A DNA stretch of 64,000 nucleotides, from the NCBI GenBank assembly GCA_002898535.1, contig BEHN01000017.1:1-64000 (forward strand). The letters run 5' to 3'. The notes beneath the pieces are model-generated. The model had not been told where the DNA came from. It did no database searches and saw nothing but the letters and a program-made list of their open reading frames with translations. This DNA comes from a bacterium HR11. GTDB taxonomy: Bacteria > Acidobacteriota > HRBIN11. The number at the start of each line of letters is the position of its first letter. The stretch's first letter is position 1. Made by a program: the position numbers and the translations under genes. This document shows, one piece after another, positions 24,588 to 34,578 of this stretch.

Positions 24588-25859
24588 TTACATCTGCAAG
24601 AACAGGAGGTGGGGATTCTCCAGGTGTTCCCGCACGACCTGCGTGAACTCGGCCCCGACGGCCCCGTCGACGACCCGGTGGTCGAAGGACAGGCTGACGT
24701 TCATCATGTGGCGGATGACGATCTCGCCGTTCCGCACGACGGGCCGGGGCTCGATCTTGTGGACCCCCAGGATGGCGACCTCCGGGTAGTTGATGATGGG
24801 CGTCGCCAGCAGGCCGCCCAGCTTGCCCAGAGACGTGATCGTGAAGGTGCTCCCCCGGACTTCATGAAGGCCCAAGCGGCCCTCCCGGGCGGCCGTCGCC
24901 AGCCGCTCGACCTCCCGGGCCAGGTCCAGCAGGGACCGCTTGTCGGCGTCGTGGATGACGGGAACCGTCAGGCCCTGGTCGGTCTGGACGGCGATGCCGA
25001 TGTGGTAGTACTTCTTCAGGACGATTTCCTCCTTTTCGTCGTCCAAAGAGGCGTTGATGATCGGGAATCGCTTTAAGCCGATGACGACGGCCTTGATGAT
25101 GAACGGCAGGTACGTCAGCCGCACGCCCTGGGCCTCGGCGACGGGCCTCATCTGCTCCCGCAGGCGGACCAGCTCCGTCATGTCGACTTCTTCGACGTAT
25201 GTGAAGTGCGCCGCCGTATGCTTGGACTGAACCATCCGCCGGGCGATCACCCGCCGAAGCCCCCGCAGGGGAATCCGCTCCTCCAGGCCGGCCGGCGGGC
25301 CGACTTCGGGAACGGCCGGCACCTCGACGGGCGGCGGGGTCGGCGCCGGCGTCGGAGGGGCCGTCGGCGCCCGCTGGGCCTCGACGAAGCGGATGACGTC
25401 CTCCTTCGTCACGCGTCCGTGGGGTCCCGTCGGGGGAACCTGCCGGAGGTCCACACCCAATTCTCGGGCGAGCCGCCGCGTGGCGGGCGTCGCCAGGACC
25501 CGGCCCGGCGGAGGCGTCGCCTCGCCGACGCCGGGAGTCGGAGCGGGTGCCGGAGCGCCGGGCACCGCCGGGGCCGAGACGGCCGCCTCGACCCGGGCTT
25601 CCGCCGTCTCCAGGGCCTCGCCCGGCTCACCGATCACGACGAGGACGGACCCGACCTTGACGACCTCGCCCTCCCGACCGAACCGCTTCAGGACGACGCC
25701 CTTCCGGGGGGAGGGAATCACCACGTTGGCCTTGTCCGTCATCAGCTCGACCATCGGCTGGTCTTCCTCGATGGCGTCCCCTTCCTGGACGTACCACTTG
25801 ACGACCTCGGCCTCGACCATGCCCTCGCCGATGTCCGGCAGTCGAAACTCGAACGCCAT
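24588..25859 (-). CDS. Dihydrolipoamide acyltransferase (E2) of the 2-oxoacid dehydrogenase
   Basis: About 423 residues from ATG 25859, with GGAGGGG upstream. The N-terminal lipoyl domain has ELMTDKANVVIPSP with the lipoylated Lys at residue 43. A Pro/Ala-rich linker leads to the peripheral-subunit-binding domain (LATPATRRLARELGVDLRQVPPTG). After another Pro-rich linker comes the catalytic domain, ending in SFDHRVVDGAVGAEF with the HxxxD motif. It forms the core of the complex and transfers the acyl group to CoA. E1-beta is upstream and a second E1-alpha is downstream. The E3 gene is not in the window. The longer frame to 25916 is repeat-encoded (MPNSRIPELPDG) and was rejected. Confidence 0.95.
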   Translation of the reverse strand: MAFEFRLPDIGEGMVEAEVVKWYVQEGDAIEEDQPMVELMTDKANVVIPSPRKGVVLKRFGREGEVVKVGSVLVVIGEPGEALETAEARVEAAVSAPAVPGAPAPAPTPGVGEATPPPGRVLATPATRRLARELGVDLRQVPPTGPHGRVTKEDVIRFVEAQRAPTAPPTPAPTPPPVEVPAVPEVGPPAGLEERIPLRGLRRVIARRMVQSKHTAAHFTYVEEVDMTELVRLREQMRPVAEAQGVRLTYLPFIIKAVVIGLKRFPIINASLDDEKEEIVLKKYYHIGIAVQTDQGLTVPVIHDADKRSLLDLAREVERLATAAREGRLGLHEVRGSTFTITSLGKLGGLLATPIINYPEVAILGVHKIEPRPVVRNGEIVIRHMMNVSLSFDHRVVDGAVGAEFTQVVREHLENPHLLFLQM

Positions 25860-25869
25860 GACGTCCCCT

Positions 25870-26025
25870 CCAGCAGTCTGGCCATCCGGGAGTTCGGGAA
25901 TTCGGGAGTTCGGCATCGACGATAGAAGGGATGGGGGAGATCACCCGGACCTACTGTCAAGGCAAGTATACCTGGCCACGGCCGAATGGCCGAACTGCCG
26001 AGTTCCCGAACCGCCGAATAGCCGC
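25870..26025. repeat. GAGTTCGG/CCGAACTC octamer repeats between E1-beta and E2
   Basis: Octamer units (GGGAGTTC, GGGAATTC, GGGAGTTC) at about 25889-25915 and their complements (CCGAACTG, CCGAGTTC, CCGAACCG) at about 25985-26025 frame the gap. Related units occur near 24545-24580, 28343-28395, 36560-36595 and 51120-51150. Confidence 0.75.
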
Positions 26026-27003
26026 TCAGTAATGGACCGTCTCGTAGATGGCCTTCAGGATGCGGCCCGTGTCGGGCAGATAGTCATGCTCCAGGGTATA
26101 CGGAAACGGCGTGTCGAAGCCCGTGACCCGGACCGGGGGCGCCTCCAGGTACAGGAAGGCCTTTTCGTTGATCAGGGCGATCAGCTCGGCGGCGAAGCCG
26201 CACGTCCGGGGCGCTTCGTGGACGATCACGACTCGGCCCGTCTTTTGGACGGATTGGATGACCGTGTCCACGTCCAGGGGGAGGAGGGTCCGGAGGTCGA
26301 TGAGCTCGACCGAAATCCCCCACTTTTCCCGAGCCTTCTGGACTGCCTCCCGGCACTCGACCATCATGGCCCCGTAAGAGATGAGGGTGACGTCCTTCCC
26401 CTCGACTTCCACGCGGGCCTTCCCGATAGGGACGGTATAGTCCCCCTCGGGGACTTCGCCCGTCGCCGCCCGGTAGATCCGCTTCGGCTCGAAAAAGATC
26501 ACCGGGTCCTCGTCCCGGATGGCCGCCAGCAAGAGGCCCTTGGCGTCATAGGGATTCGATGGGATGACGACCTTCAGGCCCGCCGTATGCACGAAGTAGG
26601 CCTCGGGGCTCTGGGAGTGGTAGTGGCCCCCGCGGATGCCGCCGCCCGAGGGCGTCCGGATGACCAGGGGACAGCTGTACTGGCCGCCCGACCGGTACCG
26701 GTACTTGGCCAGCTCGTTGACGATCTGGTCGAAGGCCGGATAGATGAAGTCGGCGAACTGAATCTCGGCGACGGGCCGGAGGCCGTAGAGGGCCATCCCG
26801 ATGGCCGTCCCGATGATCCCGGCCTCGGCCAGGGGCGTGTCGATGACCCGGTCGGGCCCGAATTCGTCCAGCAGGCCGACGGTCACCCGGAAGACGCCGC
26901 CGAGCCGACCGACGTCCTCACCCATCACGATGACCCGGGGGTCCCGCCGCATCTCCAGGCGGAGGGCGTCGTTGAGGGCCTGGATCATATTCATGACCGC
27001 CAT
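26026..27003 (-). CDS. 2-oxoacid dehydrogenase E1 component, beta subunit
   Basis: The 325-residue protein has the E1-beta pattern [46 protein letters not shown] and [18 protein letters not shown]. The C-terminal domain includes [14 protein letters not shown] and [16 protein letters not shown]. It forms the alpha2-beta2 E1 with an alpha subunit and completes the thiamine diphosphate site. The start at 27003 overlaps the upstream E1-alpha by 13 nt, suggesting translational coupling. E2 follows after about 165 nt of octamer repeat. Confidence 0.95.
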   Translation of the reverse strand: MAVMNMIQALNDALRLEMRRDPRVIVMGEDVGRLGGVFRVTVGLLDEFGPDRVIDTPLAEAGIIGTAIGMALYGLRPVAEIQFADFIYPAFDQIVNELAKYRYRSGGQYSCPLVIRTPSGGGIRGGHYHSQSPEAYFVHTAGLKVVIPSNPYDAKGLLLAAIRDEDPVIFFEPKRIYRAATGEVPEGDYTVPIGKARVEVEGKDVTLISYGAMMVECREAVQKAREKWGISVELIDLRTLLPLDVDTVIQSVQKTGRVVIVHEAPRTCGFAAELIALINEKAFLYLEAPPVRVTGFDTPFPYTLEHDYLPDTGRILKAIYETVHY

Positions 27004-28124
27004 CGGTCCGCCTCCTTGAGGTACGCCAGGTAGGCTTCCTTTTGCTCCTGCAGGTGACGGGGCATACGGGCATAGACGTCGTCAAACAGGGACTCGACCG
27101 GCGGGGGCGGGACCTTCTCGACTTCCTCGATCGTGCGGTTGATGAGGTCCCGGACCTCCTCCAGGAGGCTCTCCTGCTGGAGTTCGCTCCAGTAGCCCCG
27201 CCATTCCAGGTACCGCCGGAAGCGCTCGATGGGGTCCTTGGCGTACCACTGCTGGACTTCCTCCTCGGACCGGTACCGACGCGGGTCGTCGGACGTCGAA
27301 TGAGCCCCGATCCGGTACGTCAGGGCCTCGATGAGGGTCGGCCCCCCGCCGGACCGGGCCTTCTCGACGGCCCGCTTCGTGGCCACATAGACGGCCAAGA
27401 CGTCGTTGCCGTCGACCCGGACGCCCTCGAACCCGTATGCGACGGCCTTGACGGCGATCGACCGAGCGGCCGTCTGGCGCTTCAGGGGGACCGAGATGGC
27501 ATACTGGTTGTTCCGGCAAAAGAGGACGACCGGGACCTTGAAGACGCCGGCGAAGTTGCAGGCCGTGTGGAAGTCCCCCTCCGACGTCGCCCCGTCCCCG
27601 AAGTAGACGAGGACGACGATGGGGTCCCCGACGATCTTGGCCGCCCAGGCAAAGCCGACGGCCTGGGGGATTTGGGTCCCGACGGGGCTGGAGATAGACA
27701 TGATGCGGGCTTCCCGAAAGCTCGTGTGGACGGGCATCTGGCGGCCCTTGACGTTGTCCTCGGCGTTGCCGTACTGCTGAGCCACGAACTTCCGAACGGG
27801 GACGCCCCGCCACAGCGGGAGGCCCGTCTCCCGATAGGAGGGAAACAGCCAGTCCTCATCATTCAAGGCCGCCACGCTTCCGATGACGGCCGCCTCCTCC
27901 CCCGTGCACGTCAGGTAAAAACCGATGCGGCCCTGGCGCTGGAGCTTAAACAGACGGTCGTCCAGCTCCCGGTTCAGGACCATGGTGCGATACATCCGCA
28001 GGAGGAACTCCTTGGGCAGGTCGGGGTCCAGGTCGGGGTCCGAACGCCCGTCTTCCCGCAGGACGGTCAGCGGGACTTCCGCCGCTTCCTGAACTTCTGG
28101 ACTGATGAAGATGGCGTCGTCCAT
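26991..28124 (-). CDS. 2-oxoacid dehydrogenase E1 component, alpha subunit (second paralogue)
   Basis: This 377-residue protein is clearly paralogous to the product at 23354-24472. It has [18 protein letters not shown] and [11 protein letters not shown] for thiamine diphosphate, and [16 protein letters not shown] in the regulatory loop. It heads the cluster and overlaps E1-beta by 13 nt, so it is the more likely partner of that beta subunit. Start is ATG 28124 ([14 protein letters not shown]). The sister gene at the other end of the cluster may form an alternative E1 with different substrate preference. Confidence 0.94.
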   Translation of the reverse strand: MDDAIFISPEVQEAAEVPLTVLREDGRSDPDLDPDLPKEFLLRMYRTMVLNRELDDRLFKLQRQGRIGFYLTCTGEEAAVIGSVAALNDEDWLFPSYRETGLPLWRGVPVRKFVAQQYGNAEDNVKGRQMPVHTSFREARIMSISSPVGTQIPQAVGFAWAAKIVGDPIVVLVYFGDGATSEGDFHTACNFAGVFKVPVVLFCRNNQYAISVPLKRQTAARSIAVKAVAYGFEGVRVDGNDVLAVYVATKRAVEKARSGGGPTLIEALTYRIGAHSTSDDPRRYRSEEEVQQWYAKDPIERFRRYLEWRGYWSELQQESLLEEVRDLINRTIEEVEKVPPPPVESLFDDVYARMPRHLQEQKEAYLAYLKEADRWRS

Positions 28125-28700
28125 GAGTACCCCTCGCGACGTGGACTCACCGCGGCCTTACTCTTTTAACACACTCTCCCCTAAAAGTAAACCATCCGTA
28201 GCCCTCCCCTCAAAGACCATAGACCGTGGACCAAAGACCGTAGACCATGGACCTATCTCGGCGACCGGGATCCCCTCGTCTCAAGACGGTGTACTTACGC
28301 TGTCGGTGATGGGATGTTCCAGAGACGCCGGCATGACTGTCGGGAATTCGGCCATCCGGGGATTCGGGAGTTCGGGAGTTCGGGAACTCGGGCATGGGGA
28401 GGCTGGCCGGGGCGGGAATGAGGCTTGGAGGCTGGCGCCGGCGGTCGGCGACCCGAGGCGGCGAAGAGTCAGGAAAACTTCAGGGAGACGTGGGGACTGG
28501 GAACGCTCCATGCCCCCTTGCCTTCTACGTCGGCCGCCGAACGGCCCTCCCGAACTCCCGAAGGGCCCTTGGCCTGAAAAATCGGCCTCCCCGAAGGGAC
28601 GGAAAGACTGAATCCATACGGGTTTCCACAGGCCAAACAGCTCTGCTATGATGAAAGGTAGACTCATATTCCATCTTGCAGACCCTGGAGGCGACCCTCG
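28125..28700. repeat. Divergent intergenic region between E1-alpha and gyrA
   Basis: No gene is supported. GACC heptamers lie at 28213-28254, GAGTTCGG octamers at 28343-28395, and a minus-strand dispersed module at 28572-28646. The module ends in CTCTGCTATGATG, so its edge supplies a TATGAT that could serve as a -10 box toward gyrA, although I see no good -35. Confidence 0.7.
28163..28191 (-). promoter_or_regulatory. Possible promoter of the 2-oxoacid dehydrogenase cluster
   Basis: On the minus strand, TTTACT (28191-28186) and TAAAAG (28168-28163) are 17 bp apart, about 40 nt before ATG 28124. Each box matches the sigma-70 consensus at four of six positions. Confidence 0.35.
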
Positions 28701-31226
28701 ATGACCCGACGGGGGCAGTTAGTGCCGATCAGTATCGAAGAGGAAATGAAGACGGCGTACCTCGACTACGCCATGAGCGTCATCATCGGGCGGGCCCTAC
28801 CGGACGCCCGGGACGGCCTCAAGCCCGTCCATCGGCGGGTCCTGTACGCCATGTACCGGGAGGGCTTGCTCCCGGGCCGCAAGTTCGCCAAGTGCGCCCG
28901 CGTCGTCGGCGAGGTCATCGGCAAGTACCACCCCCACGGGGATGCGGCCGTCTACGACGCCCTCGTCCGGCTCGCCCAGGACTTCAACATGCGGTATCCC
29001 CTCGTCGAGGGGCAGGGCAACTTCGGGTCCATCGACGGCGACCCGCCGGCCGCCTACCGCTACACGGAGGCCCGGCTGTCGCCCCTGGCCGTCGAGCTCC
29101 TGGACGACCTCGACAAGGAGACGGTCGATTTCGTCCCGAACTTCGACGAGACGTTGGAGGAGCCCGTCGTCCTGCCGGCCCGTCTGCCGAACCTGCTCGT
29201 CAACGGGGCCGAGGGCATCGCCGTCGGGATGGCGACCCGGATTCCGCCCCACAACCTGCGGGAGGTCTGCGACGCCCTCATCTACTTCCTCGACCACCCC
29301 GAGGCGACCGTCGACGAGCTCATGCAGTTCATCCAGGGACCCGACTTCCCGACGGGCGGCATCGTCTTCGGCCGGGAGCAGATCCGGAAGGCCTACGAGA
29401 CGGGCCGGGGGATCCTCCGCATCCGGGCCCGGATGGAGGTCGAGACGCTCCGGCGGGAAAAGCAGGCCATCGTCGTGACCGAGATCCCCTATCAGACGAG
29501 CAAGGCGGCCATCATCGAGGAGATCGCCCGTCTCGTCCAGGAAAAGAAGATCGAGGGCATCGCCGACATCCGGGACGAGTCGAATCGCCAGGGCCTTCGG
29601 GTCGTCATCGAGCTCAAGCGGGGCGAGAACCCCGACGTCATCATGAACCAGCTGTACCAGCACACGAAGCTGGAGGTCAGCTACGGCGTCCACATGCTGG
29701 CCATCCAGAACCTCCAGCCCCGGCTGATGAGCCTGCGGGACCTGCTTCAGGCCTACGTCCAGCACCGACGGGAGGTCATCCTCCGGCGGTCGGCCTTCGA
29801 GCTCCGGCAGGCCCGGGCCCGGGTGCATGTCCTCGAGGGCCTCGTCCGGGCCCTGGACCAGTTGGACGCCGTCATCGAGACCATCCGGCGGTCCCCCAGC
29901 GTGGCGGCGGCCCGGCAGGGCCTGATGGAGCGATTCGGGTTCACCGAAGTCCAGGCCCAAGCCATCCTGGAGATGCAACTCCAGCGTCTGACGGGCCTGG
30001 AGCGGCAGAAGCTCCTGGACGAACTGAAGCAACTCGAGGCGCGGGTCCGGGAACTGGAGGCCGTCCTGGCCGATGAGGCCCGGGTCCGGGAACTGATCAA
30101 GGAAGACCTACGGGCCTTGAAGGAGCGGTACGGGGACGCCCGTCGGTCCCGCATCCTCCGCCGGGCCCCGACCCTCCATGAGGAGGACCTGATTCGGGCC
30201 GAAACGGTCGTCGTGACGGCGACGGAGGCCGGTTACATCAAGCGGTCGTCTCTTCGGTCGTTTACCCTCCAGCGGCGGGGCGGCAAGGGCCGGGTCGGCA
30301 TGGGCGTTCGGGAAGAGGACAGCGTGGCCTTCACGACGGTCGCCTCGACCCTGGACTACCTGTGGTTCTTTTTCAGTAGCGGCCGGGTCTATCAGCTCCG
30401 GGTCCACGAAATCCCCGAGCTCCCGCCCAACGCCCGAGGACGGGCCCTGGTCAACTTCCTGCCGGTCCGGTCGGACGAACAGCTCGTCGGCATGGTCCGG
30501 TGGCCTTATGAAATGGGGAGTGGCGAAGAGCCCCCGTACCGGTACGTCGTGATGGTCACCGAACGGGGTCGGGTCAAGCGGATGGAGGTCGACGAATTCC
30601 AGGACATCCCCCGGAACGGACGGCGGGTCCTGCGGAGCGCGCCCGACGACCGCTTCATCGGGGTCCGCCTGACTCACGGGGACGACCTCATCCTGCTGGG
30701 GACGGCGGCCGGCCGGGGCCTCCTGTTCCCCGAGACTGAGGTCCGACCCCAGGGGCGGGCCGGTGGGGGCGTCCGGGGGATGCGTCTGCGACCCGGGGAC
30801 CGGGTCGTGGCGATGGAAGCCGTCCACGACACCGAACAGTGGCTCCTGGCCGTGACGGCCCGGGGCTACGGCAAGTGCCTGCCCCTGCGAGAAGTCCCCA
30901 TCTACCGGCGGGGGAGTGGCGGCGTCTACATCGCCCGGCCCCGGGAGAAGACGGGCCCCATCGTGGACCTCAAGGTCGTCCGACCGGACGACGAGGCCCT
31001 CATCGTCACGGAAAACGGCCTCACGCTCCTGGTCGCCGTCCGGGGGATTCCCCTCCGGGGCCGTCAGGCCGGCGGCGTCCACGTCATCCGCGTGGCCGAG
31101 GACGACCGCGTCCGTCGGGTCGCCATCATCCCGAAGGGACCCCGGGGACCGGCCGAGGCGGCGGCCGGCGCCGTCGGTACGGCCACGGATAAGGATCCCC
31201 GGGCCCGCGTCCCGGAGGCCGGTTAG
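28701..31226 (+). CDS. gyrA: DNA gyrase subunit A
   Basis: The 841-residue protein is the breakage-reunion subunit of gyrase. The catalytic Tyr is residue 121 in [11 protein letters not shown]. The C-terminal wheel contains the GyrA box QRRGGKG at residues 524-530, which separates it from ParC. In the quinolone region [10 protein letters not shown] (78-86), residue 82, equivalent to E. coli Ser83, is Ala, while the acidic residue 86 is kept. Ala at that position weakens quinolone contact in other species. ATG 28701 has GGAGGCG upstream. gyrB is not in the window. Confidence 0.95.
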   Translation: MTRRGQLVPISIEEEMKTAYLDYAMSVIIGRALPDARDGLKPVHRRVLYAMYREGLLPGRKFAKCARVVGEVIGKYHPHGDAAVYDALVRLAQDFNMRYPLVEGQGNFGSIDGDPPAAYRYTEARLSPLAVELLDDLDKETVDFVPNFDETLEEPVVLPARLPNLLVNGAEGIAVGMATRIPPHNLREVCDALIYFLDHPEATVDELMQFIQGPDFPTGGIVFGREQIRKAYETGRGILRIRARMEVETLRREKQAIVVTEIPYQTSKAAIIEEIARLVQEKKIEGIADIRDESNRQGLRVVIELKRGENPDVIMNQLYQHTKLEVSYGVHMLAIQNLQPRLMSLRDLLQAYVQHRREVILRRSAFELRQARARVHVLEGLVRALDQLDAVIETIRRSPSVAAARQGLMERFGFTEVQAQAILEMQLQRLTGLERQKLLDELKQLEARVRELEAVLADEARVRELIKEDLRALKERYGDARRSRILRRAPTLHEEDLIRAETVVVTATEAGYIKRSSLRSFTLQRRGGKGRVGMGVREEDSVAFTTVASTLDYLWFFFSSGRVYQLRVHEIPELPPNARGRALVNFLPVRSDEQLVGMVRWPYEMGSGEEPPYRYVVMVTERGRVKRMEVDEFQDIPRNGRRVLRSAPDDRFIGVRLTHGDDLILLGTAAGRGLLFPETEVRPQGRAGGGVRGMRLRPGDRVVAMEAVHDTEQWLLAVTARGYGKCLPLREVPIYRRGSGGVYIARPREKTGPIVDLKVVRPDDEALIVTENGLTLLVAVRGIPLRGRQAGGVHVIRVAEDDRVRRVAIIPKGPRGPAEAAAGAVGTATDKDPRARVPEAG

Positions 31227-31359
31227 GTCGGAGGATTCAGGGAGCGGCGTCCGAAAGTACCGTATCTCTTGACTTCGGGTCTCGAGCTCCCTGGAACCTG
31301 AACACACTCGAGATTTCCAGCGGGACCTGAGACCTGATACCTCTCCATGAGACAGAGCG

Positions 31360-33168
31360 ATGGCCGACGAGTCACCGGAAGTCTTTGACTGGCCGGACGT
31401 TTTGCAGCAACACCTGTCGCTCCAGGACTTTGTCCGCATCGCCGAGCGACTGGTCCTTCAACACCGATATGACGAGGCCATCGCCCTCTTCGAGGCGGCC
31501 CTCCGGCTGTACCCCGACAGCCTGGCCCTCCGTCTCAATCAGGCCCGGGTCCGGGACCTGAAACGGCGTCAGGAAGAGAAACAGACCGAACAGCTCCGGA
31601 CGGAATGGGAGCGCCACCGCCGGGAGAGCGACCTGGTCGCCCAGCACTTCGTCAGCCTGGCCCGGGTCTACATCCAGCGGGGACAGCCCTTGAAGGCCCT
31701 CGAGCTTCTCGAACTGGCCCGTCATCTGAACGCTCAGCTGGCCGAGATCTATTGGCTTCAGGCCCAGATCTACTACGACCAAATGGACTACCGACGGGCC
31801 CTGGGGGCTTTAGAAGAGGCCCAACGCCTGGACCCCTTCCGGGCCGAGGTCGCCTACCTCTTTGCCAAGGTCTATCGGGACATGGGCGATGCCGAAAAAG
31901 CCCTCTCGGCGGCCGTCGATGCCTACGTCCTGGCCGGCGGCGAGCAGTCCCATCTGCGGGAGGTATACACCCGCTTGATTCGCTCCCTGGCCGAACGCCT
32001 GGGACGGTCCCCCGACGAGCTCCAGGACGTCTTCCTCCGGCGAAAGGCTTACTTCAACCAGATGGTCGAACAGCTCGTCCTAAAACGGGACCAGATGATG
32101 TTCGAGGTCGGACCGACCGAGATGGACCTCCTGCTCTTCCAGTGGCCCCGCCTCCAGAAGGCCCGCCAGGGCGTCCTGGGGCTGGCCGTCGAACTGCGCC
32201 GGTGGCTTCCCTTCCAGGCCATGACGGACGACCAGGTCTTCGAAATCGCCCGGACGGGCCGGTGGGTCGAAGTGGAGCCGGGCTTTGTCCTCTTCCCAGA
32301 AGACCAGCCCCTGTCCGAACTCTGGGTCCTCCTGGAAGGCCGGGTCCGCCTGGTCCGGGACACGCCTTACGGGCGGCTGACCCTGGCCTGGGTCGAACCG
32401 GGCGAGATCCTGGGCGAGATGGAGCTCATCGACGGCCGCCCGACCGTCGTGCGGGCCGAGGCGACCCTGCCCGGACGGCTCCTGGCCCTCCCCCACGCCG
32501 GCCTCGAAGAGGTCATGGCCCGGGACCGCTACCTGAGCGTCCAGGTCTACTGGCACTTCTGGAAGCTCCTGGCCCGTCGGATTCGGCAGGCCAACGAGCG
32601 GGCCGAGCGGTTCTTCCAGCGTCTCTTTGCGGCCGGGCCCCTTGAAGCCCCGGCGCCCCAACGCCCCCGGGCGATGGCCGAGGCGACCCGCGTCAGCGAT
32701 ACCCAGAAGATGGAGCTCTTCCGAGAACAGGGCCTTTCGGCCTCGGAGCTCCAGCTCCTGACGACCTTCAGCCAGGAAGAACGCTTCCGTCAGGGCGAGG
32801 TCATCTTCCGGGAGGGCGACCCCGGGGACCGCCTGTACATCGTCTTAGACGGCCAGGTCCGCATCAGCAAGTTCATCCCCGGCGTCGGTGAGGAAGCCTT
32901 GGCCATCCTGGACCGGGGCGAGTTCTTCGGCGAGATGGCCCTCGTCGACGGGGCCCCCCGTTCGGCCGACGCTGTCGCCCACAGCGAGACGGCGACCGTC
33001 CTGGCCATCGACCAGCGGGTGCTGGCCGACATCCTGTCCCGGGACCCCGAGAGCGCCCTGCGGTTCCTCCGCATCCTGGGCCGGATCCTCAGCCGCCGCC
33101 TGCGGGAGACGTACCTCCGGATCTACCACTGGCACTGCATGGCCGGCACGCAGGTCGAGGAAGAGTGA
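31360..33168 (+). CDS. TPR protein with two cyclic-nucleotide-binding domains
   Basis: The 602-residue protein begins with TPR-like helices (RYDEAIALFEAALRLYPDSLALRLNQA, then repeated helical pairs to about residue 210). Two cNMP-binding (CAP_ED) domains follow. The first is near 285-400 (FVLFPEDQPLSELWVLLEGRVRLV, GEILGEMELIDG). The second is near 460-580 (FREGDPGDRLYIVLDG, GEFFGEMALVDGAPRSADAVA). The second keeps the GExAL-x(4)-PRxA-like phosphate-binding cassette and the first does not (DGRPTVVRA). No enzymatic or DNA-binding domain follows, so it probably acts as a cAMP- or cGMP-responsive scaffold. It follows gyrA by 133 nt. Confidence 0.87.
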   Translation: MADESPEVFDWPDVLQQHLSLQDFVRIAERLVLQHRYDEAIALFEAALRLYPDSLALRLNQARVRDLKRRQEEKQTEQLRTEWERHRRESDLVAQHFVSLARVYIQRGQPLKALELLELARHLNAQLAEIYWLQAQIYYDQMDYRRALGALEEAQRLDPFRAEVAYLFAKVYRDMGDAEKALSAAVDAYVLAGGEQSHLREVYTRLIRSLAERLGRSPDELQDVFLRRKAYFNQMVEQLVLKRDQMMFEVGPTEMDLLLFQWPRLQKARQGVLGLAVELRRWLPFQAMTDDQVFEIARTGRWVEVEPGFVLFPEDQPLSELWVLLEGRVRLVRDTPYGRLTLAWVEPGEILGEMELIDGRPTVVRAEATLPGRLLALPHAGLEEVMARDRYLSVQVYWHFWKLLARRIRQANERAERFFQRLFAAGPLEAPAPQRPRAMAEATRVSDTQKMELFREQGLSASELQLLTTFSQEERFRQGEVIFREGDPGDRLYIVLDGQVRISKFIPGVGEEALAILDRGEFFGEMALVDGAPRSADAVAHSETATVLAIDQRVLADILSRDPESALRFLRILGRILSRRLRETYLRIYHWHCMAGTQVEEE

Positions 33169-33407
33169 ATAAAGCCAAGAGCCCATGCTCTATCAGAGCC
33201 CTTCGGCCCGTGAGAATGGCGTCGGGACGGCCTTTCCCAACGCCCGGGAAGCACGATTTTTCAAAGTGACGGAGTGACGAAGTAACGAAGTGACGATCCA
33301 CGGCCTTGGGCCGATAGAGCCCTGGATGGCGGGGCTTTTGGGGACGCTCGGCCGAACTGCCCAACTGCCCACCTGCCCAACTGCCGAACTGACCTTTGCC
33401 CTCTTCT
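33169..33407. repeat. Dispersed module plus octamer and CTGCC repeats
   Basis: A forward dispersed module (33194-33266) ends in GATTTTTCAAAG and passes straight into AGTGACGG/AGTAACGA octamers (33264-33295). Then come CCACGGCCTTGGGCCGATAG (33298-33317), which recurs inverted near 38945-38965, and CTGCCCA/CTGCCGA units (33355-33393). Confidence 0.78.
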
Positions 33408-33836
33408 TCATGGGTCCTCTTCCGACCAGGCGCTCTGGATCCACCGAATGGCCGGCCGGCCCTGCGGGGATAGGGCCACGACGATGAGGTCGAACCGACA
33501 GTGCCGTGCTCTGGCCCGGACGTGGGCGAGGTAGTAGCGGGCCGACCGCCCGATCCGTTTTTGTTGACCCGCCCGCATGAGCTCCCACGGGTCCGCCGCC
33601 CCGTCACCCCGTCGGGTCTTGACCTCGATAAACACGAGGGTGTCGCCGTCTCGAGCGATGAGGTCGATCTCCCCGTAAGGCGTCCGTACGCGCCGACCGC
33701 AGATATGGAGCCCCTGACCCTCCAGCCACTCCATCGCCAGACGTTCACCCCATGGGCCAAGGTGGGCTTCCGGCGAGGGGAGACTCGCGCGCCACCGGGA
33801 CCAGCGGCTTCGGATCCAGTCGAGCACCCTCCGCAT
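33408..33836 (-). CDS. yraN: YraN/UPF0102-family endonuclease-like protein
   Basis: The 142-residue protein matches the YraN family, with WGERLAMEWLEGQGL and then the PD-(D/E)XK-like core PYGEIDLIARDGDTLVFIEVKTRRG. The family is widespread, is predicted to be a Holliday-junction-type nuclease, and is of uncertain role. It overlaps the 3' end of the lpxH-like gene by 92 nt in another frame. No in-frame start exists between 33827 and the conserved core, so the long overlap looks real. The first 25 residues (RRVLDWIRSRWSRWRA) are basic and not typical of the family. Confidence 0.9.
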   Translation of the reverse strand: MRRVLDWIRSRWSRWRASLPSPEAHLGPWGERLAMEWLEGQGLHICGRRVRTPYGEIDLIARDGDTLVFIEVKTRRGDGAADPWELMRAGQQKRIGRSARYYLAHVRARARHCRFDLIVVALSPQGRPAIRWIQSAWSEEDP

Positions 33837-34578
33837 CGTGAAGGCTCCACGTGCCGTCCGCCCGGAATTCCAAATACGTCGGCCCTTCGTCCCAAGAGGG
33901 GACGAAGATGACCTCGACCGGGCCGTCCGGCGTTTCCAAAGGGACCCATGCGAACACGTGAAAATGACCGACGAGCCACCAGCGAAAACCCCGGAGGTCC
34001 ACCGTCCGCCGGACGCGCCGGAGGATATAGGGCCACGGGATCCGCCGCTTGTAGGCGGAGGGAAAAGTCCGAATCCGCCGCTCGGCCGCCACGGCCCACC
34101 TCAGGAGGGCCGGAGCCGGCACGGCCTGCGCCAGGGTCGTGACGACCGTGCTGTGGACGACCTTCTGCCACAGCCAGTCCGACCAGTCCCGACGGTTCAG
34201 CCCGTGGCCGTGAACCATCCCAATCCGGTGCGTCCCGACGTGGCCGACCATCCGTCGTCCGACGCCCTGCACGACGGGCTTCCAAAAGACCGGCCGGAAG
34301 TCCCGATTCCCCTCGATCCAATAGAACTGTAGGCCCTCTGTCCGGAGGTCTCCCAGGACCTGAAACAAGTATCGCTGGAGAGCAGTCTGACAGCCCCGCC
34401 GCCCCAGAAAGAGGTGAAAGAAGTCCCCCCCGCACACGATCGGGACGCCCTCGGCGGTGGCCCGCTGGACCAGGCGGATGAAGGCTTGGGTTTTCGCCGG
34501 CTGGTCGTCCCAGAGGTGGAGGTCCGAGACGACCCACAGGCGGTCCGTCTCCAGACAAACGGTGGCCGGTCGAAACAT
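33745..34578 (-). CDS. LpxH-like metallophosphoesterase (UDP-2,3-diacylglucosamine hydrolase)
   Basis: The 277-residue calcineurin-like phosphoesterase has VVSDLHLWDD, CGGDFFHLF, EGNRDFRPVFW, MVHGHGLNRRD and VGHFHVFAW. These are the five metal-binding blocks, and GNRDF is typical of LpxH. LpxH cleaves UDP-2,3-diacylglucosamine to lipid X in lipid A synthesis at the inner membrane. The C-terminal 40 residues are Pro-rich and overlap yraN. Start is ATG 34578. With the Kdo hydroxylase at 49315 it supports an LPS-bearing outer membrane. A different nucleotide or phospholipid pyrophosphatase of the same fold is possible. Confidence 0.8.
   Translation of the reverse strand: MFRPATVCLETDRLWVVSDLHLWDDQPAKTQAFIRLVQRATAEGVPIVCGGDFFHLFLGRRGCQTALQRYLFQVLGDLRTEGLQFYWIEGNRDFRPVFWKPVVQGVGRRMVGHVGTHRIGMVHGHGLNRRDWSDWLWQKVVHSTVVTTLAQAVPAPALLRWAVAAERRIRTFPSAYKRRIPWPYILRRVRRTVDLRGFRWWLVGHFHVFAWVPLETPDGPVEVIFVPSWDEGPTYLEFRADGTWSLHDAEGARLDPKPLVPVARESPLAGSPPWPMG

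Noticed and set aside
28640-28660. gyrA promoter at TATGAT
   Set aside because: The -10-like box is good but no acceptable -35 lies 16-18 bp upstream, so it is mentioned only within the gap description.
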